Below, piece after piece: positions 1 through 10,050 of a DNA stretch of 64,000 nt; within the stretch, counting starts at the first letter, position 1; each line of letters starts with the position of its first letter. Made by a program: the position numbers and the translations under genes. The stretch comes from Phaeodactylum tricornutum CCAP 1055/1 (lineage: Eukaryota; Bacillariophyta; Bacillariophyceae; Surirellales; Neidiaceae): the NCBI RefSeq assembly GCF_000150955.2, contig NC_011677.1:372001-436000 (forward strand), written 5' to 3'. Below the pieces are notes generated by a model that saw only the letters and a list, made by a program, of their open reading frames with translations, was not told where the DNA came from and did no database searches.

Positions 1-1084
1 CGGACAGAATACCGCCAACGGTTGTTTGACGCGACTAGCGATGCGCTACCTTGCCGAAGCAAATGAAGACGGCGACGGCTACGATCCCGACGAGCATTTG
101 CGACGCCTGCAAGACTATATGCTGGCCCCACCCGAACCAGACAACGATCAGCAACTGATTAATCACAATGATGTCTACTTGGACGTTTATCTACGTGGAT
201 TCTTTACCAATGCCTCTCAAGGCAAGTCGTTGCGGGATTGTGCCTTGACCCAACGCGATTCGTGGAGTATCGGTTCATTGGATGGAGTCGTCCTGGCCAT
301 GTACGTATACAAACTCCCCATTCTGTACTGTTTTTTATTCTGATGATGCTAACCTTCGCTCATCTCGTTTGCGGTTTCGTTGGAGAACAGTCCCACTATC
401 GCCGCGTACGCCCACGAAGCCGATTGGTACGTCGTGGGTCGTGCGGTCGAACACCACATGTTGACGCATCGATCCGTCACCGTGACCGCTTCCCTGGCGG
501 TGCTGGTACCTTTGTTGCTTTCACTCTATCGTGGCACCGACTTGCGAACAACATTGGACGAGTACATGTCCAAAATGCGGCCACCCAAGATTACTGGGCG
601 AGCCCTGGCCGATTCCTACGTGAACCACCACGGGCCAGGCAACATACCCCCCAACGAAAAGTGGCGGCAGCATATGGAACTCGACGACAGTGAAACGACG
701 CGCGATTTGGTGCATCGCATGCTTGATTGGGACGATCAGGACGTGGCGGGCTTCCGCGACCGCGAATGCTCGCGGTTATCCACGGCGTGTTACTGCGAAC
801 ACGCTCTGACAACGGTACTGTATCTTGCCTACAAGTACGCGGAGGATCCCGAAATGGCCTTGTTACAGAACGTCCGGATCGGAGGACATTCGACGGCCCG
901 TGGTGCCGTGCTGGGTGCCATTCTAGGCGCCGCCCACGGCGTCAACGCGGTACCCTTTGTCGGGGAGCTGTGTGCCAAAGAGAGCATCGATCAAGAAATT
1001 GCTGCGCTCATTTCTACTATCCCCTCTAGAGTCCTCATACGCGCGAAGAATTCGGGTCGAGCGACATTTGCGGAATCGTCCTAA
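1..1084 (+). CDS. ADP-ribosylglycohydrolase / crystallin J1-like protein (5' partial)
   Basis: The gene is cut by the left edge. Two exons are visible, 1-300 and 391-1084. The 90-bp intron (gtacgt...aacag) splits one codon and keeps the frame. The translation has the layout of the ADP-ribosylglycohydrolase superfamily, closest to the crystallin J1/selenoprotein J branch: a motif STACYCEHALTTVLYLAYKY followed about 17 residues later by GGHSTARGAVLGAILGAAHG. In active family members the GG is followed by an acidic residue that binds metal. Here it is His, so hydrolase activity is doubtful (inference). No targeting signal can be judged because the N-terminus is missing. The reading frame is open to the first base, so the true start lies outside the window. 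The superfamily call is fairly secure, the substrate is unknown. Confidence 0.72.
301..390 (+). other. intron of the ADP-ribosylglycohydrolase-like gene
   Basis: Begins GTACGT and ends AACAG. Removing it joins two segments of the same frame into a continuous family-like protein. The intron itself lacks a stop in that frame only for its first half, so retention would truncate the protein. Confidence 0.65.
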
Positions 1085-1378
1085 TCAGAGATGGGCCTTT
1101 GATTGGCACCGACCAATGAAGTCCTCTAGTTCACAGTCAGGAGCCGGACCTATATTAACAGCAACAGGTGCGAAGTAGTGTAACTGTAAATTCACGAATT
1201 GTACCTCAACCCTAATTTACCAAGACGACGCGACAATAATTTGTGTTTTTGAACCAACATGCTGCACTTACGGAAATAGAGAAAATCCAATTTGCGGCCC
1301 TATAAACGGGATCACCACCACAACACAGCAACTTATGTATCTGGCGGTTGTGGCGCGCAAAAGACCGATCTAGGAAGG
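1085..1378. other. intergenic / 5' UTR of the kinase-like gene
   Basis: No gene seen. It holds two copies of the recurring palindrome TNACWGTNA (1131-1139 and 1181-1189). Two short upstream reading frames (ATG at 1259 and 1334) precede the chosen start at 1379. Confidence 0.5.
1181..1189. promoter_or_regulatory. TAACTGTAA palindromic promoter-type motif
   Basis: A match to the TNACWGTNA motif repeated through the intergenic DNA of this window, 190 bp ahead of the polyprenol-kinase-like gene. Its role as a transcription-start-associated element is inferred from position only. Confidence 0.35.
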
Positions 1379-2225
1379 ATGGATCCGATTCTGATAACGG
1401 TACTCCGAGATGTTTTAGGTGTGGAAATTTCTCCGTTGACCAACAATGTTGCGGCCGCACTGTCGATGGTACTGTATTTCAAAATAGCCATCGAGGCCGT
1501 GACGTGGTTTCGACTGCGCTATTCTACCAGTCTTTATTCCAAACAGCTCTTGCATATAACGTTGGCTTCGTCCATCATTTTTTGGTCGTTGTTTGACGAC
1601 TCGCACTGGAGTTGGCGTCTGAATACGCTTTTGCCGTCAGTAATGATGGCTCGATATATCTACAAGGTACGGGACTGCAAACCTAAGACATACACGTGCA
1701 TATCGACTTGCAGGTACTAGAATATAATATACGTCTCTATTCTTGTGTCGGCAGGGTGCGATACTGAAAGATCCCGAAGATTTGGAGGTACTGACGCTAT
1801 CGAGGACTTCATCTCCTTCAGATCTGCTGTTTGGCTCGCTGCAATTTGCGGCAGTTTTGGTATGGCTAGGTCTGTACCAGTTTCGCACGGCTGAAGCTGC
1901 TATTATAATAGCCGCATTAGGCGTTGGGGACGGGATCGCCCCCATGGTCGGCCACTGGTACGGCCGCCACGACTACCAAATGCCGCTAGCGAGCCAAAAG
2001 ACCATGGAAGGAAGCGTCGTTGGGGTCTTTTTGGGAACCGTTGTGGGCTGTTATCTGTATATGTATCTTTTGGGGATTCCGCTGTTGCCTCTACGGATAG
2101 TGCTGGCGTACGGTGGTATTGCGGCAGTAGTAGAAGGGACGGCTCCCGGTAATTTGGACAACCTAACCGTCCCCATTGCGATCCATTTTTCGCTCGACAA
2201 GGTGCAGGAATGGCTACCAGCATGA
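1379..2225 (+). CDS. phytol/dolichol kinase family membrane protein
   Basis: Two exons, 1379-1666 and 1755-2225, joined in phase 0 across an 88-bp intron (gtacgg...ggcag), giving about 252 residues. The protein is almost entirely hydrophobic helices. The C-terminal half has the CTP-dependent polyprenol/phytol kinase signature: GVGDGIAPMVGHWYGRH, then a short basic/Ser stretch and MEGSVVG, then EGTAPGNLDNLTVPI near the end. Known members (dolichol kinase, plant VTE5 phytol kinase, farnesol kinase) phosphorylate isoprenoid alcohols in ER or plastid membranes. Which alcohol is used here cannot be told. No clear plastid presequence is visible. The start is the first ATG in frame with the helices; upstream ATGs only open short frames. 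Confidence 0.75.
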
Positions 2226-2899
2226 TTACTTACGTGAAACGGGGAATCCTGAAAGATCGGGACGTCGAATTGTGCGGGAGGAACCGACAAGCTGGCTTGT
2301 TAGGCGACGACTTTGGCATGCATAGGGGAAGATTGTGTATTGACTGTGAGTCCGCGCTACCCTTGGGATGTACTAGGAATCGATAATATATACTGTAGCT
2401 TTCTTTCTTTATTGACCTTTAGTAGAAAAGTGCTTTTTTCAGATCTCTAGGTAAAGAATAGTCAGCAGCCTCGGCCGGGCGACTAATCTTTTGATAGTCA
2501 AGTCAACGAACTTGTTCGGGTCGAGTGGCAGTCACGATAGGTGTTAGGGTTCCTTCCTTTTCCTGTGCGTTTCCCCAAAATTTGGGCGGACAGTGATGTC
2601 ACGGTGACACGACGAGCGACGCCACGCGTTGTCGACCGTGACGAATGAGATGTCAACAACGCATTTCTACTCGTGATCACACACAGTCAGTCAATGGTAA
2701 GAGACGTAACCAACGACGGGACGTTGGCCGTAGTACGCACACATTCCCGCAGATAGCCGAACCCACCGTCAACGTCCAACACCGGCAGCCCCCTTCGTAT
2801 CAATCTTACGTTCGTTGCTTCGATTCTCCAACTAACTGTAAAAAAAGAAAGATCGAACCAATTTTTACACCGAATCAAAGTAAGAAGACGTGATTGATC
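2226..2899. other. intergenic, 3' UTR and promoter of the trehalose gene
   Basis: No convincing gene. It has T-rich and C/T-rich stretches. Three copies or near-copies of the recurring motif occur (2341-2349, 2681-2689, 2833-2841). The last is 59 bp before the trehalose-phosphate synthase start. Confidence 0.5.
2833..2841. promoter_or_regulatory. TAACTGTAA motif ahead of the trehalose gene
   Basis: Palindromic TNACWGTNA match 59 bp before the start codon at 2900, followed by an A-rich run. It supports that start codon if the motif marks transcription starts (inference). Confidence 0.4.
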
Positions 2900-5800
2900 A
2901 TGAGTGCCACCGACAAGACAGCCGACTTTGACGTTGGGGCTGTAGCTCACGTTAATTTTCGGGTTCGCGGGGAAAGGCTAGGTCACGGAGAAGAAGTGTT
3001 TTTGGTAGCGCAAGACGATCCAACGATGCAAAGGGTAAGTAATTGACGAAGGCGGTTGTTTTCGCGCACAATCCCAAAGATTTACAGTTAGCGGGCTTTT
3101 AGTGTTTTTACTACTTTTGCGGTAGTCCTGGTGGAATATCCTCTCACAAACGCAAGCACACATACATCCTGACGTTGCCCGGGCGATCGGGTCCAATTTG
3201 AACGTTTGGAGTCATTGTCAACCTCAATTTGCTTGTTTGGTTTACTATAGGCCATTCCTCTCTACACTTCCGCGACTCAATTTCCCTGGTATCATTCCGT
3301 GTCACCAATTACGCTTCCTTTGCCGCTCCGGGCTCTGGAACGTGAACCTCGTAAACAAGGAAACTTTGTCTATCGCTACGCCATTCACCGTGCGGGTATC
3401 TTTCATCATTGGGAAGATACTACCGATGCTCCGGAAGATTTGCAAGCCGCCAAGTCCTTGAGATTGAGCGCGAGCACTTCCGCTCAGAGCTTGCCCGTCA
3501 CGGAAGACGATCTTACCGTCCCCCACAACAGCCCTCATCACGAAGTGCCCCTACATCTGATGCACAATCACGAATCGTACGTGGTGAACGACGTGCTGGG
3601 ATTAACCAACACCAAGCCGGAAATTGATCACATTCGGGCCGATACGCAGCCGACCTACACACGGGCGTCGACGTTGCACGCCCGGGGGCTCAGTCAAGAC
3701 ATGTCCGCCAAGGGTAGTGCCGGTCAGCTGGTTGGGCCATCCCCCGGACCGTCCAAGACGCGCAAAAAAGCCGTCGGATTTGCTCCTCCTCCCCAGTCCT
3801 ATCATCAACGCACTGCTCAGCAAGCCAATATGAAACAATCCGTAAACTTGAATTCGACGGATGGATTGGTTGTGGTCAGTGCCTTTCTTCCAGTTGTACT
3901 CCACCGTACCGACGAGGGAAAGTGGACGGCTGATTGGGACTACGAAATGCTCTTGTCCATGCACACTCACTTGCGTGTCATCCGTGTTGGTGTCGTCAAA
4001 TGGCGAGGCTGGCACGGCCGATCCGGGAAAAATGGAAGTCCCGAAAATGGTGTTCCACGGAGTGAACGGAAGCTTGTGGAAGAGTGCTTACAGAATTTTG
4101 ACTGCGTACCGGTCTGGATCGAGCCACTGTTGTTTGGTGAGTTCTATAACGGCTTTTGTAAGGGTGTGCTTTGGCCTGTCGTGCACAATGTTACGTCAGT
4201 TTACTCCAATCGTCCGGAAGACAACGAAATATTCTCCGGTCAACGGGTAGTGCAAGATAAAACGCAGTTTTCGGAATACAGTATGGATGATGTGGAACAA
4301 GGACCGGTGCACGGCGGTCGGGGACGCGAGGCCGCGTTATGGTCGGCGTACAATACCGTCAATCGCCAGTTTGCTGATGTGGTGGTTCAATGCTTCAACG
4401 GACACGAATTGGTTTGGATTCATGGCTTTCATCTCTTGATTCTGCCGTCCTACTTGACACGACGCATCCCGATGGCCAAAGTTGGTATCTTCTTACATAC
4501 ACCCTTTCCGAGTTCGGAGATCTTCCGAACTCTATGGTGCCGTGAAGATCTGCTGCGCGGCATGTTGAACGCCGACCAAGTTGGCTTCCACTTGTTTGAA
4601 TACGCTCGACATTTTCTGACATCTTGTCGCCGACTACTGGGTCTTAATTATGGGATGATCCCTGACGCCTCCGGTGGGCACACTCTGGCCATTGATACCA
4701 ACGGACGTCACGTGGCGGTGACCAGTATTCATGCGGGCGTCGAACCGCCCGTCCTGAACCAGATTTTGACGCATAGCAGTACCGTCGAAAAGGCAGGATC
4801 CATTCGGAATCGATTCGAGGGTAAACACATCTTCTGCGGTATTGACCGACTTGAGTCTCTCAAGGGTATCCCGTTGAAACTGCTGGGACTTGAGCGCTTT
4901 CTTCGCCGTTGCCCTGAATGGGTTGGAAAGATTGTGCTTGTACAAGTTGGCATCTCGGCGTTTGAACGTGGAGATGATTACTCTATTACTAAGCACGAAG
5001 TGGTGAAACTAGTGGACAAGATTAACCAGGAATGGCCCGGGACAATTCAATTTCAAGAGTGTTACGAATCAGAAATGAGACTTCAGCAACGAATGGCGTT
5101 GCTTCGCGCGGCCGATGTTGTCGTTGTAACCTCCATTCGTGACGGCCTCAATCTATTGCCACTCGAGTTTACAACGGCACATCAAGACGCCATGACGGAA
5201 ATGGGCAGAAAGGATGGTCGTAAGCGTGGTTTGTGCATACTGTCCGAATTCACTAGCTGTACACGGGTTATGCGTGGGGCGCTGCACGTAAATCCTTGGA
5301 AAATTTCCGAAATCGCTAATGCTTTCAACACCGTCCTTAACATGACCGAAGACGAGCGAATACGACGCATTCGCATCGCCTCGGAATTTGTCACTCGAGT
5401 ATCGACACAACGCTGGGCTCTTGCTGTAATGCTGGATTTGAAGGGTGTCAACAAGAACAGTCCTGTTCAATTAGCTGGCGCCGGGCTTGGTTTGGGTTAC
5501 CGTCTCCTTGGAATGGATTCTGGTTTCGTATCACTTGATTCAAACACAGTCGCGCGGGCGTATCGTACGTCTCGTGCTCGGCTCATCCTTGTGGACTACG
5601 GTGGAACTATTGTGAGCAATGACAATGTAAGTTGTTTATTTTTATTGGTACGTTAGGGTTACATGAATATCCTCACTTTGGCTCTTTTTTGCAGTTGGAC
5701 AGCTTGACTCGATTCCAAATGGTCCGAGAGCGTAGTGCTCGTTCGACTCCAAGCAAGGCGGTGATCACGGCCTTGCGAGGTCTATGCGAAGATAAGAGAA

Positions 5801-6789
5801 ATACTGTTTTTGTCGTCAGCGGAAAAGAACGCCACTCCTTGACGTCAACACTCGGTGACATTTCTAATTTAGGGCTTGCAGCTGAACACGGTATGTTCAT
5901 ATCGTGGCCCACTGCGAAAACGAAGACTCGACGACGTTGGGAAACCCTCGTACCAGAAACCGACCGAACATGGAGGTCTCTTGCTATGACAATTATGGAA
6001 GTTTACACATCACGAACCCACGGAAGTTATATCGAAGAAACAGAGATGAAAGTTCTGTGGCAATACCGCGATGCCGATACGGAATTCGGATCGCTTCAAG
6101 CCAAGGAACTAGAAGATCATCTTTCCAAGTATTTACGAAGCTTTCCGGTCGATATTTTGCATGGTGGGGTGGAAGAAGGTGGATATGTCGAAGTTCGTCC
6201 AAAAGGAGTTAACAAGGGCGTTCTCGCTATGCGTGTTATTAAGAGATTTCCCGAAATGGCACAAAAAGACAAGCTTGAGTTTGCTTTGGTATTAGGAGAC
6301 GACCATTGCGACGAACCGATGTTGTCGGTTATGCGCCAAATCGGTAGACGGGTGAAAGCCGTGCGGAGAGCTCAGCATGGCGAGCCCCCTTTACCAGATA
6401 TGCCAGCGACGATTCAACTTGTGGATGTGTCGTCATGCGACAACTATCTCTCATCAGAACTTGAAGTGTTTACGAGCACAGTTGGCAAAAAACCGAGCGC
6501 AGCAGCCAACTATCTTCACGACGTCGACGAAGTGCAGGAGCTACTAGCTAGCCTCGTACGAGTTTCCACTCGTGATCCCCGACACTTTTCCGCGCTTGAT
6601 CTTACAGCCTTCTCGAATGGAAGCTCTGGAGTCAAGAACACGCAAAGCCCGGCGTTGGCTAAGTCCACAAGTTTGAATGAGATTAATAAGCAAGATCCAA
6701 CGGTTAGCGTCAGCATGAATCTGGCGGCATATTTCGAAACAATTGAAGACAACGAAGAAGATCAAGAGGATGAGTTTTTGTTCTTCTAA
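2900..6789 (+). CDS. CBM20-trehalose-6-phosphate synthase/phosphatase fusion
   Basis: Three exons, 2900-3034, 3251-5626 and 5695-6789, joined in phase 0, give 1,201 residues. Residues about 10-95 resemble a CBM20 starch-binding domain (VNFRVRGERLGHGEEVFLV, then FVYRYAIHRAGIFHHWED). A low-complexity linker follows. A GT20 synthase domain spans about 250-760 with HTPFPSSEIFRTLW, DRLESLKG and DGLNLLPLEF. The HAD-type phosphatase domain spans about 820-1120. The GT20 enzyme makes trehalose-6-phosphate from UDP-glucose and glucose-6-phosphate; the HAD domain would remove the phosphate. In the HAD part, motif I reads DYGGT (gac at 5594-5596) where active phosphatases have DYDGT, while GDDHCDE (residue about 1038) is intact. 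Phosphatase activity is therefore doubtful and a regulatory, class II-like role is possible. The glycine-rich G6P loop of the synthase is also not canonical. No targeting peptide is seen. Confidence 0.9.
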
Positions 6790-7168
6790 TAGAAGAGGAT
6801 ACATTAATCACTAACATACGGATGCATAATAGAAAATTCCATGCCGATTTCGTGTAAGTTGTGTAGATTTTGCCCTTCAATAGACCCAGCCTAAAGAGTA
6901 ACTCCTTGGAGGACTCCAAAGACTCGCATGCGCTCAACGAACATATGCTTTTCTGAAAGCCTGTGGCCCACTAATGGACTCCTACCGTTTTGACACGTTG
7001 GCACAAAAACTATCTTAACTTGTTGAAATGTAAGCTATGCAATGATGTCATTACTGTAATGAAGCAAATAATGAATGAATATTCAATGCAAATGCGGACT
7101 ATATGTATGAACAGAAGTGGTTTCTTTATCGAACGTGTAGAGGGAGGCCTTCGTCTTGGGGGAGAATC
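6790..7168. other. intergenic between convergent genes
   Basis: Two 3' UTRs face each other here. A TTACTGTAA match lies at 7051-7059. I see no gene. Confidence 0.5.
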
Positions 7169-8785
7169 TCACCTCGCCTTTTCAAACGAGGAACGTCGAG
7201 GCAGCAAGCCGACCTTGTCACCGAAACCTGGCTCGGAAAGCATGGGACCGTCATCCCGTAAAGTGACACCTTCCGCCCGCATTCGTCGAGGTGACAATGG
7301 AGTAATTTTTGCAGGAGAAGTTTCCTTTCGTAAGCTTTCTCCTATTGTACTCGGGGATATCCACGAGCCGGTGAACCGGTCGAGGTTTGGTGCTTCTGGG
7401 AGATAGACGGGAGGCGAAATCAGAGAGTCATCGGAATCACGTTTGGAACTCGGGGTGACCGCCATCTTGGAGCTACTGCCTGAGCTTTCCATTTCAGCGG
7501 GAGACGGGCTTGCAGCTTCTCGGGAAACGCATCGTACAAGACTCGCGTCGCCCCTATCTTGGTCGTCGATATCTGCTGCTTGGTCGTCGGAGGATATATA
7601 CAGCTCAAACGATCGACGATTGTGGAGGCCGACGCCAGGGATTCTGATGGTGACCCATCCATTTCCCCACTTTTCAACTTTCCCAATCCGATTGATGAGG
7701 GGTCCGCACGAAACGCGTACCATCTGATCCTTCCACTGGTCCGTCGAAACCATGCTAAGCAAAGGGTAGGGTGAGTCCGCGTGTTTAGCAGCGAGACTTG
7801 CTGGTGTTCGCCGTCCTCTCGTCTTGGGTGAAGTTAATTTGACAGATTTGATATCTTCTGTGCCCGCCGAGACTGGTGAGAATCCAAGAGTCGATCGTTC
7901 GGACCCTTCGTGGGATGCCAATGAAGCTTCCGCCGTCGACAAGGAGGAGGAGTCTTGTTGGGAGTAGTCAACCTTGCTACGTTCCTCACGATTCGTCTTG
8001 GTCACCTTGTCCTTCAACGAACCTGCTCCTCTTCGGGGAGGCGGGTTTGTGTCGTAATCCGCGTGTAAGTAGCAATACTTGGTGCCGCTTACCGAGATGT
8101 ACGCACACGCGCGACCTCGAGTTGTGGTTGCCTGGCAGCGAACTTCGTCACCACTTCCGGTGAAGCGCCGATCCTGGTGCGGCGCCAACGCTGCGATCGT
8201 AGTCGAATGAGCCGGTACACAGATGCTACGGGGCTGCTCTGATTCTTCCTCCAGAGGCGACCGCTGTCCGGAAATTATGTAGTGCTGGTAATGGAGCTTG
8301 CAGTACTTGCTACCGTTGTAACAGGGTTGACGTCGGCAGTGCGAGTTGTTACGCGAAGTGCGGCCGTGGCAACTTCCTGGTGGAGGATTCGAGAGCGGTG
8401 TACCGTGGCTTGGCTTTGTAGAGAGCGAGTCGTCCAACGCAGGGTCCGACGAGTCTTCCACGGACAGACCTTCGGTAGATAGATCACTCGGAGTCGAGCG
8501 GTCCTGTGAAGGGAGAAGGTGTGCGAAAGATCCTGCGGCAGCGACTAGCGCCAGAACTGCGAGTTGCTCGTCGGTATTGCTGTTGGCAAATTCCAAGACC
8601 GAAGCGTCAAGTTCCGAAAGCAAAGGGAGTTGTGACGAAGGTGGCTCTGGCTTGGCATCTTGTTCTTCGTTCCTCCAGTACAATCTTCGCTTCTTGAGAG
8701 GAAGCGAAGCTTGTCGCAAGCTCGAGCTTCGTTTTTTGAGTTGAAACATTGGATAGAGTGTATTCGTCGCAGAAGGACTAATCAT
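7169..8785 (-). CDS. protein with two small Cys/His (C..C..C..H) motifs and a C-terminal SH3/KOW-like strand region
   Basis: A single open frame of about 538 residues from ATG 8785 (another ATG at 8749; the frame stays open farther up but without an ATG). It starts with a basic KKRSS...LKKRRLYW patch that could be a nuclear signal. Two copies of a short motif follow: C-x11-C-x9-C-x3-H type near residues 140-170, and C-x9-C-x10-C-x3-H near 220-245. The second reads RCQATTTRGRACAYI and then GTKYCYLHADYD. Similar Cys/His modules occur in plant SUVR5-type chromatin proteins and in small domains of unknown function. After a Ser-rich linker comes a hydrophobic beta-rich piece (SCGPLINRIGKVEKWGNGW) that resembles SH3/KOW folds. 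The function is unknown; a nuclear, nucleic-acid or chromatin role is an inference. Confidence 0.6.
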   Translation of the reverse strand: MISPSATNTLYPMFQLKKRSSSLRQASLPLKKRRLYWRNEEQDAKPEPPSSQLPLLSELDASVLEFANSNTDEQLAVLALVAAAGSFAHLLPSQDRSTPSDLSTEGLSVEDSSDPALDDSLSTKPSHGTPLSNPPPGSCHGRTSRNNSHCRRQPCYNGSKYCKLHYQHYIISGQRSPLEEESEQPRSICVPAHSTTIAALAPHQDRRFTGSGDEVRCQATTTRGRACAYISVSGTKYCYLHADYDTNPPPRRGAGSLKDKVTKTNREERSKVDYSQQDSSSLSTAEASLASHEGSERSTLGFSPVSAGTEDIKSVKLTSPKTRGRRTPASLAAKHADSPYPLLSMVSTDQWKDQMVRVSCGPLINRIGKVEKWGNGWVTIRIPGVGLHNRRSFELYISSDDQAADIDDQDRGDASLVRCVSREAASPSPAEMESSGSSSKMAVTPSSKRDSDDSLISPPVYLPEAPNLDRFTGSWISPSTIGESLRKETSPAKITPLSPRRMRAEGVTLRDDGPMLSEPGFGDKVGLLPRRSSFEKAR

Positions 8786-8999
8786 TGTCAGATGTTGAAC
8801 GAAAGTGATGCTCCTTTGATGTATGTTGTAAGCGTAACAGGACAAGGTACAGTCTTCGTTGGTCCTGACAGACAATGAAGAGTGTCAAAGGGCCAAGCCG
8901 GACGCCGAGACAAACTCAAAAAAAGACGAGCCGACTTGCTCGAGGAAATAAAAAGTGACGTTTTCTTGCTGGCAGTATAGGTTGGTCTATTCCGGTGGC

Positions 9000-9008
9000 T
9001 GACTGTGA
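9000..9008. promoter_or_regulatory. TGACTGTGA motif
   Basis: TNACWGTNA match about 215 bp upstream of the minus-strand Cys/His-motif gene. Confidence 0.3.
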
Positions 9009-9942
9009 GTCTCTACACCGGTTCGTTTCGATGCCTCTTACGATTCTTCTTGGCGACTCCGGAGGCTCTTTTTCTTTGAGGGTACTCCTTTGCAGAAGCG
9101 ATGAACTGAGGGTGCGAATCGTCAAACCGAGACACCGAGTGGACTACTTTGTTGATTGTTCCTCTCGATGATATGTTGATGATCGGCGTCGCTTGGAAAT
9201 GATTCGATTCCTTGGTTCGAGCGTTCCTACTCAGAAGAGGCCTTACTGTTGTTACCCTTTAATGCGTACGAACCGCGTAGACTGTTTTTTAGGTCTCGCA
9301 TCAGATTTCGTAGGTTTATGGATTCTTGCCGCGTGCGGGGGATGCGCGGTGCCACCGAGGCGGGTGCCATTCTCTTTCGGAGCGTGCAGTTTTCCCTCTA
9401 AAAACCCGGAACTTCGTAACCCACCGGATACTTTCGAGAATGTCTCTTTCTGCGTAGATGTCTACACATACCATTGGTACGCACGAACGTAAACTGCGCG
9501 TGTGTCGTACGCGCGCACACACCGCAGCCAGTTTCCAGCGTCGTGGCAGTACTGGCAGTGCGCCGCGTTCTGCCAGCGCCCCCCAGCAGCCCCGTGTCGC
9601 ATCCGTGGGAATTCCCGTTTCTGGCCTCCTCCCAGTCGTGTTCCCACGGTCCCCAACGGCTGACCGCGATACGGGTGAAGTCCATGCACATTTTGTGTTC
9701 ACTATCAACGACACGTGGTGACGCCTCCATATATTCGCGCCAAATTTACAGATAAGTCTGAAGAAATAAGAAACCAATAGGCATAACTGTAAATGGATCG
9801 TCACACGGAGTCGGATTTTTCGATTTGGGGTTTGCGGAAATCGAGGGTTTCTTATCGGACCGAACTCCGCTCGAGTTAGCTCTAGTAGTTAGTAGCTAAG
9901 AAAACAAGACAGCCAGTTCCAACACGAGACTAACTATAAAAT

Positions 9943-9951
9943 TAACTGTAA
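9943..9951. promoter_or_regulatory. TAACTGTAA motif ahead of the amidase gene
   Basis: Palindromic match 100 bp ahead of ATG 10051, with a TAACTATAA near-copy 12 bp earlier. Confidence 0.38.
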
Positions 9952-10050
9952 ACTGCAAGGAATGTACGGGACTGTGGGGTGACAGGACACGGGATTTTTG
10001 GATCGAGCCTCCGTCCCGGAATTTGTTCCGTGCAAAATAGTCGCGCGACA

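Larger units (their letters stand above)
8786..10050. other. intergenic region between divergent genes
   Basis: About 1.26 kb without a secure gene. A GC-rich patch at 9330-9720 holds open frames on both strands, including an ATG frame at 9458-9721 rich in Arg, Ser and Thr, with no recognisable domain. I do not call it. Motif matches lie at 9000-9008, 9784-9792 and 9943-9951. Confidence 0.4.

Noticed and set aside
9316-9804. Long minus-strand frame and overlapping plus-strand frames in a GC-rich patch
   Set aside because: Several frames are open at once because the region is GC-rich; none has a recognisable domain or a supporting promoter motif in the right place.
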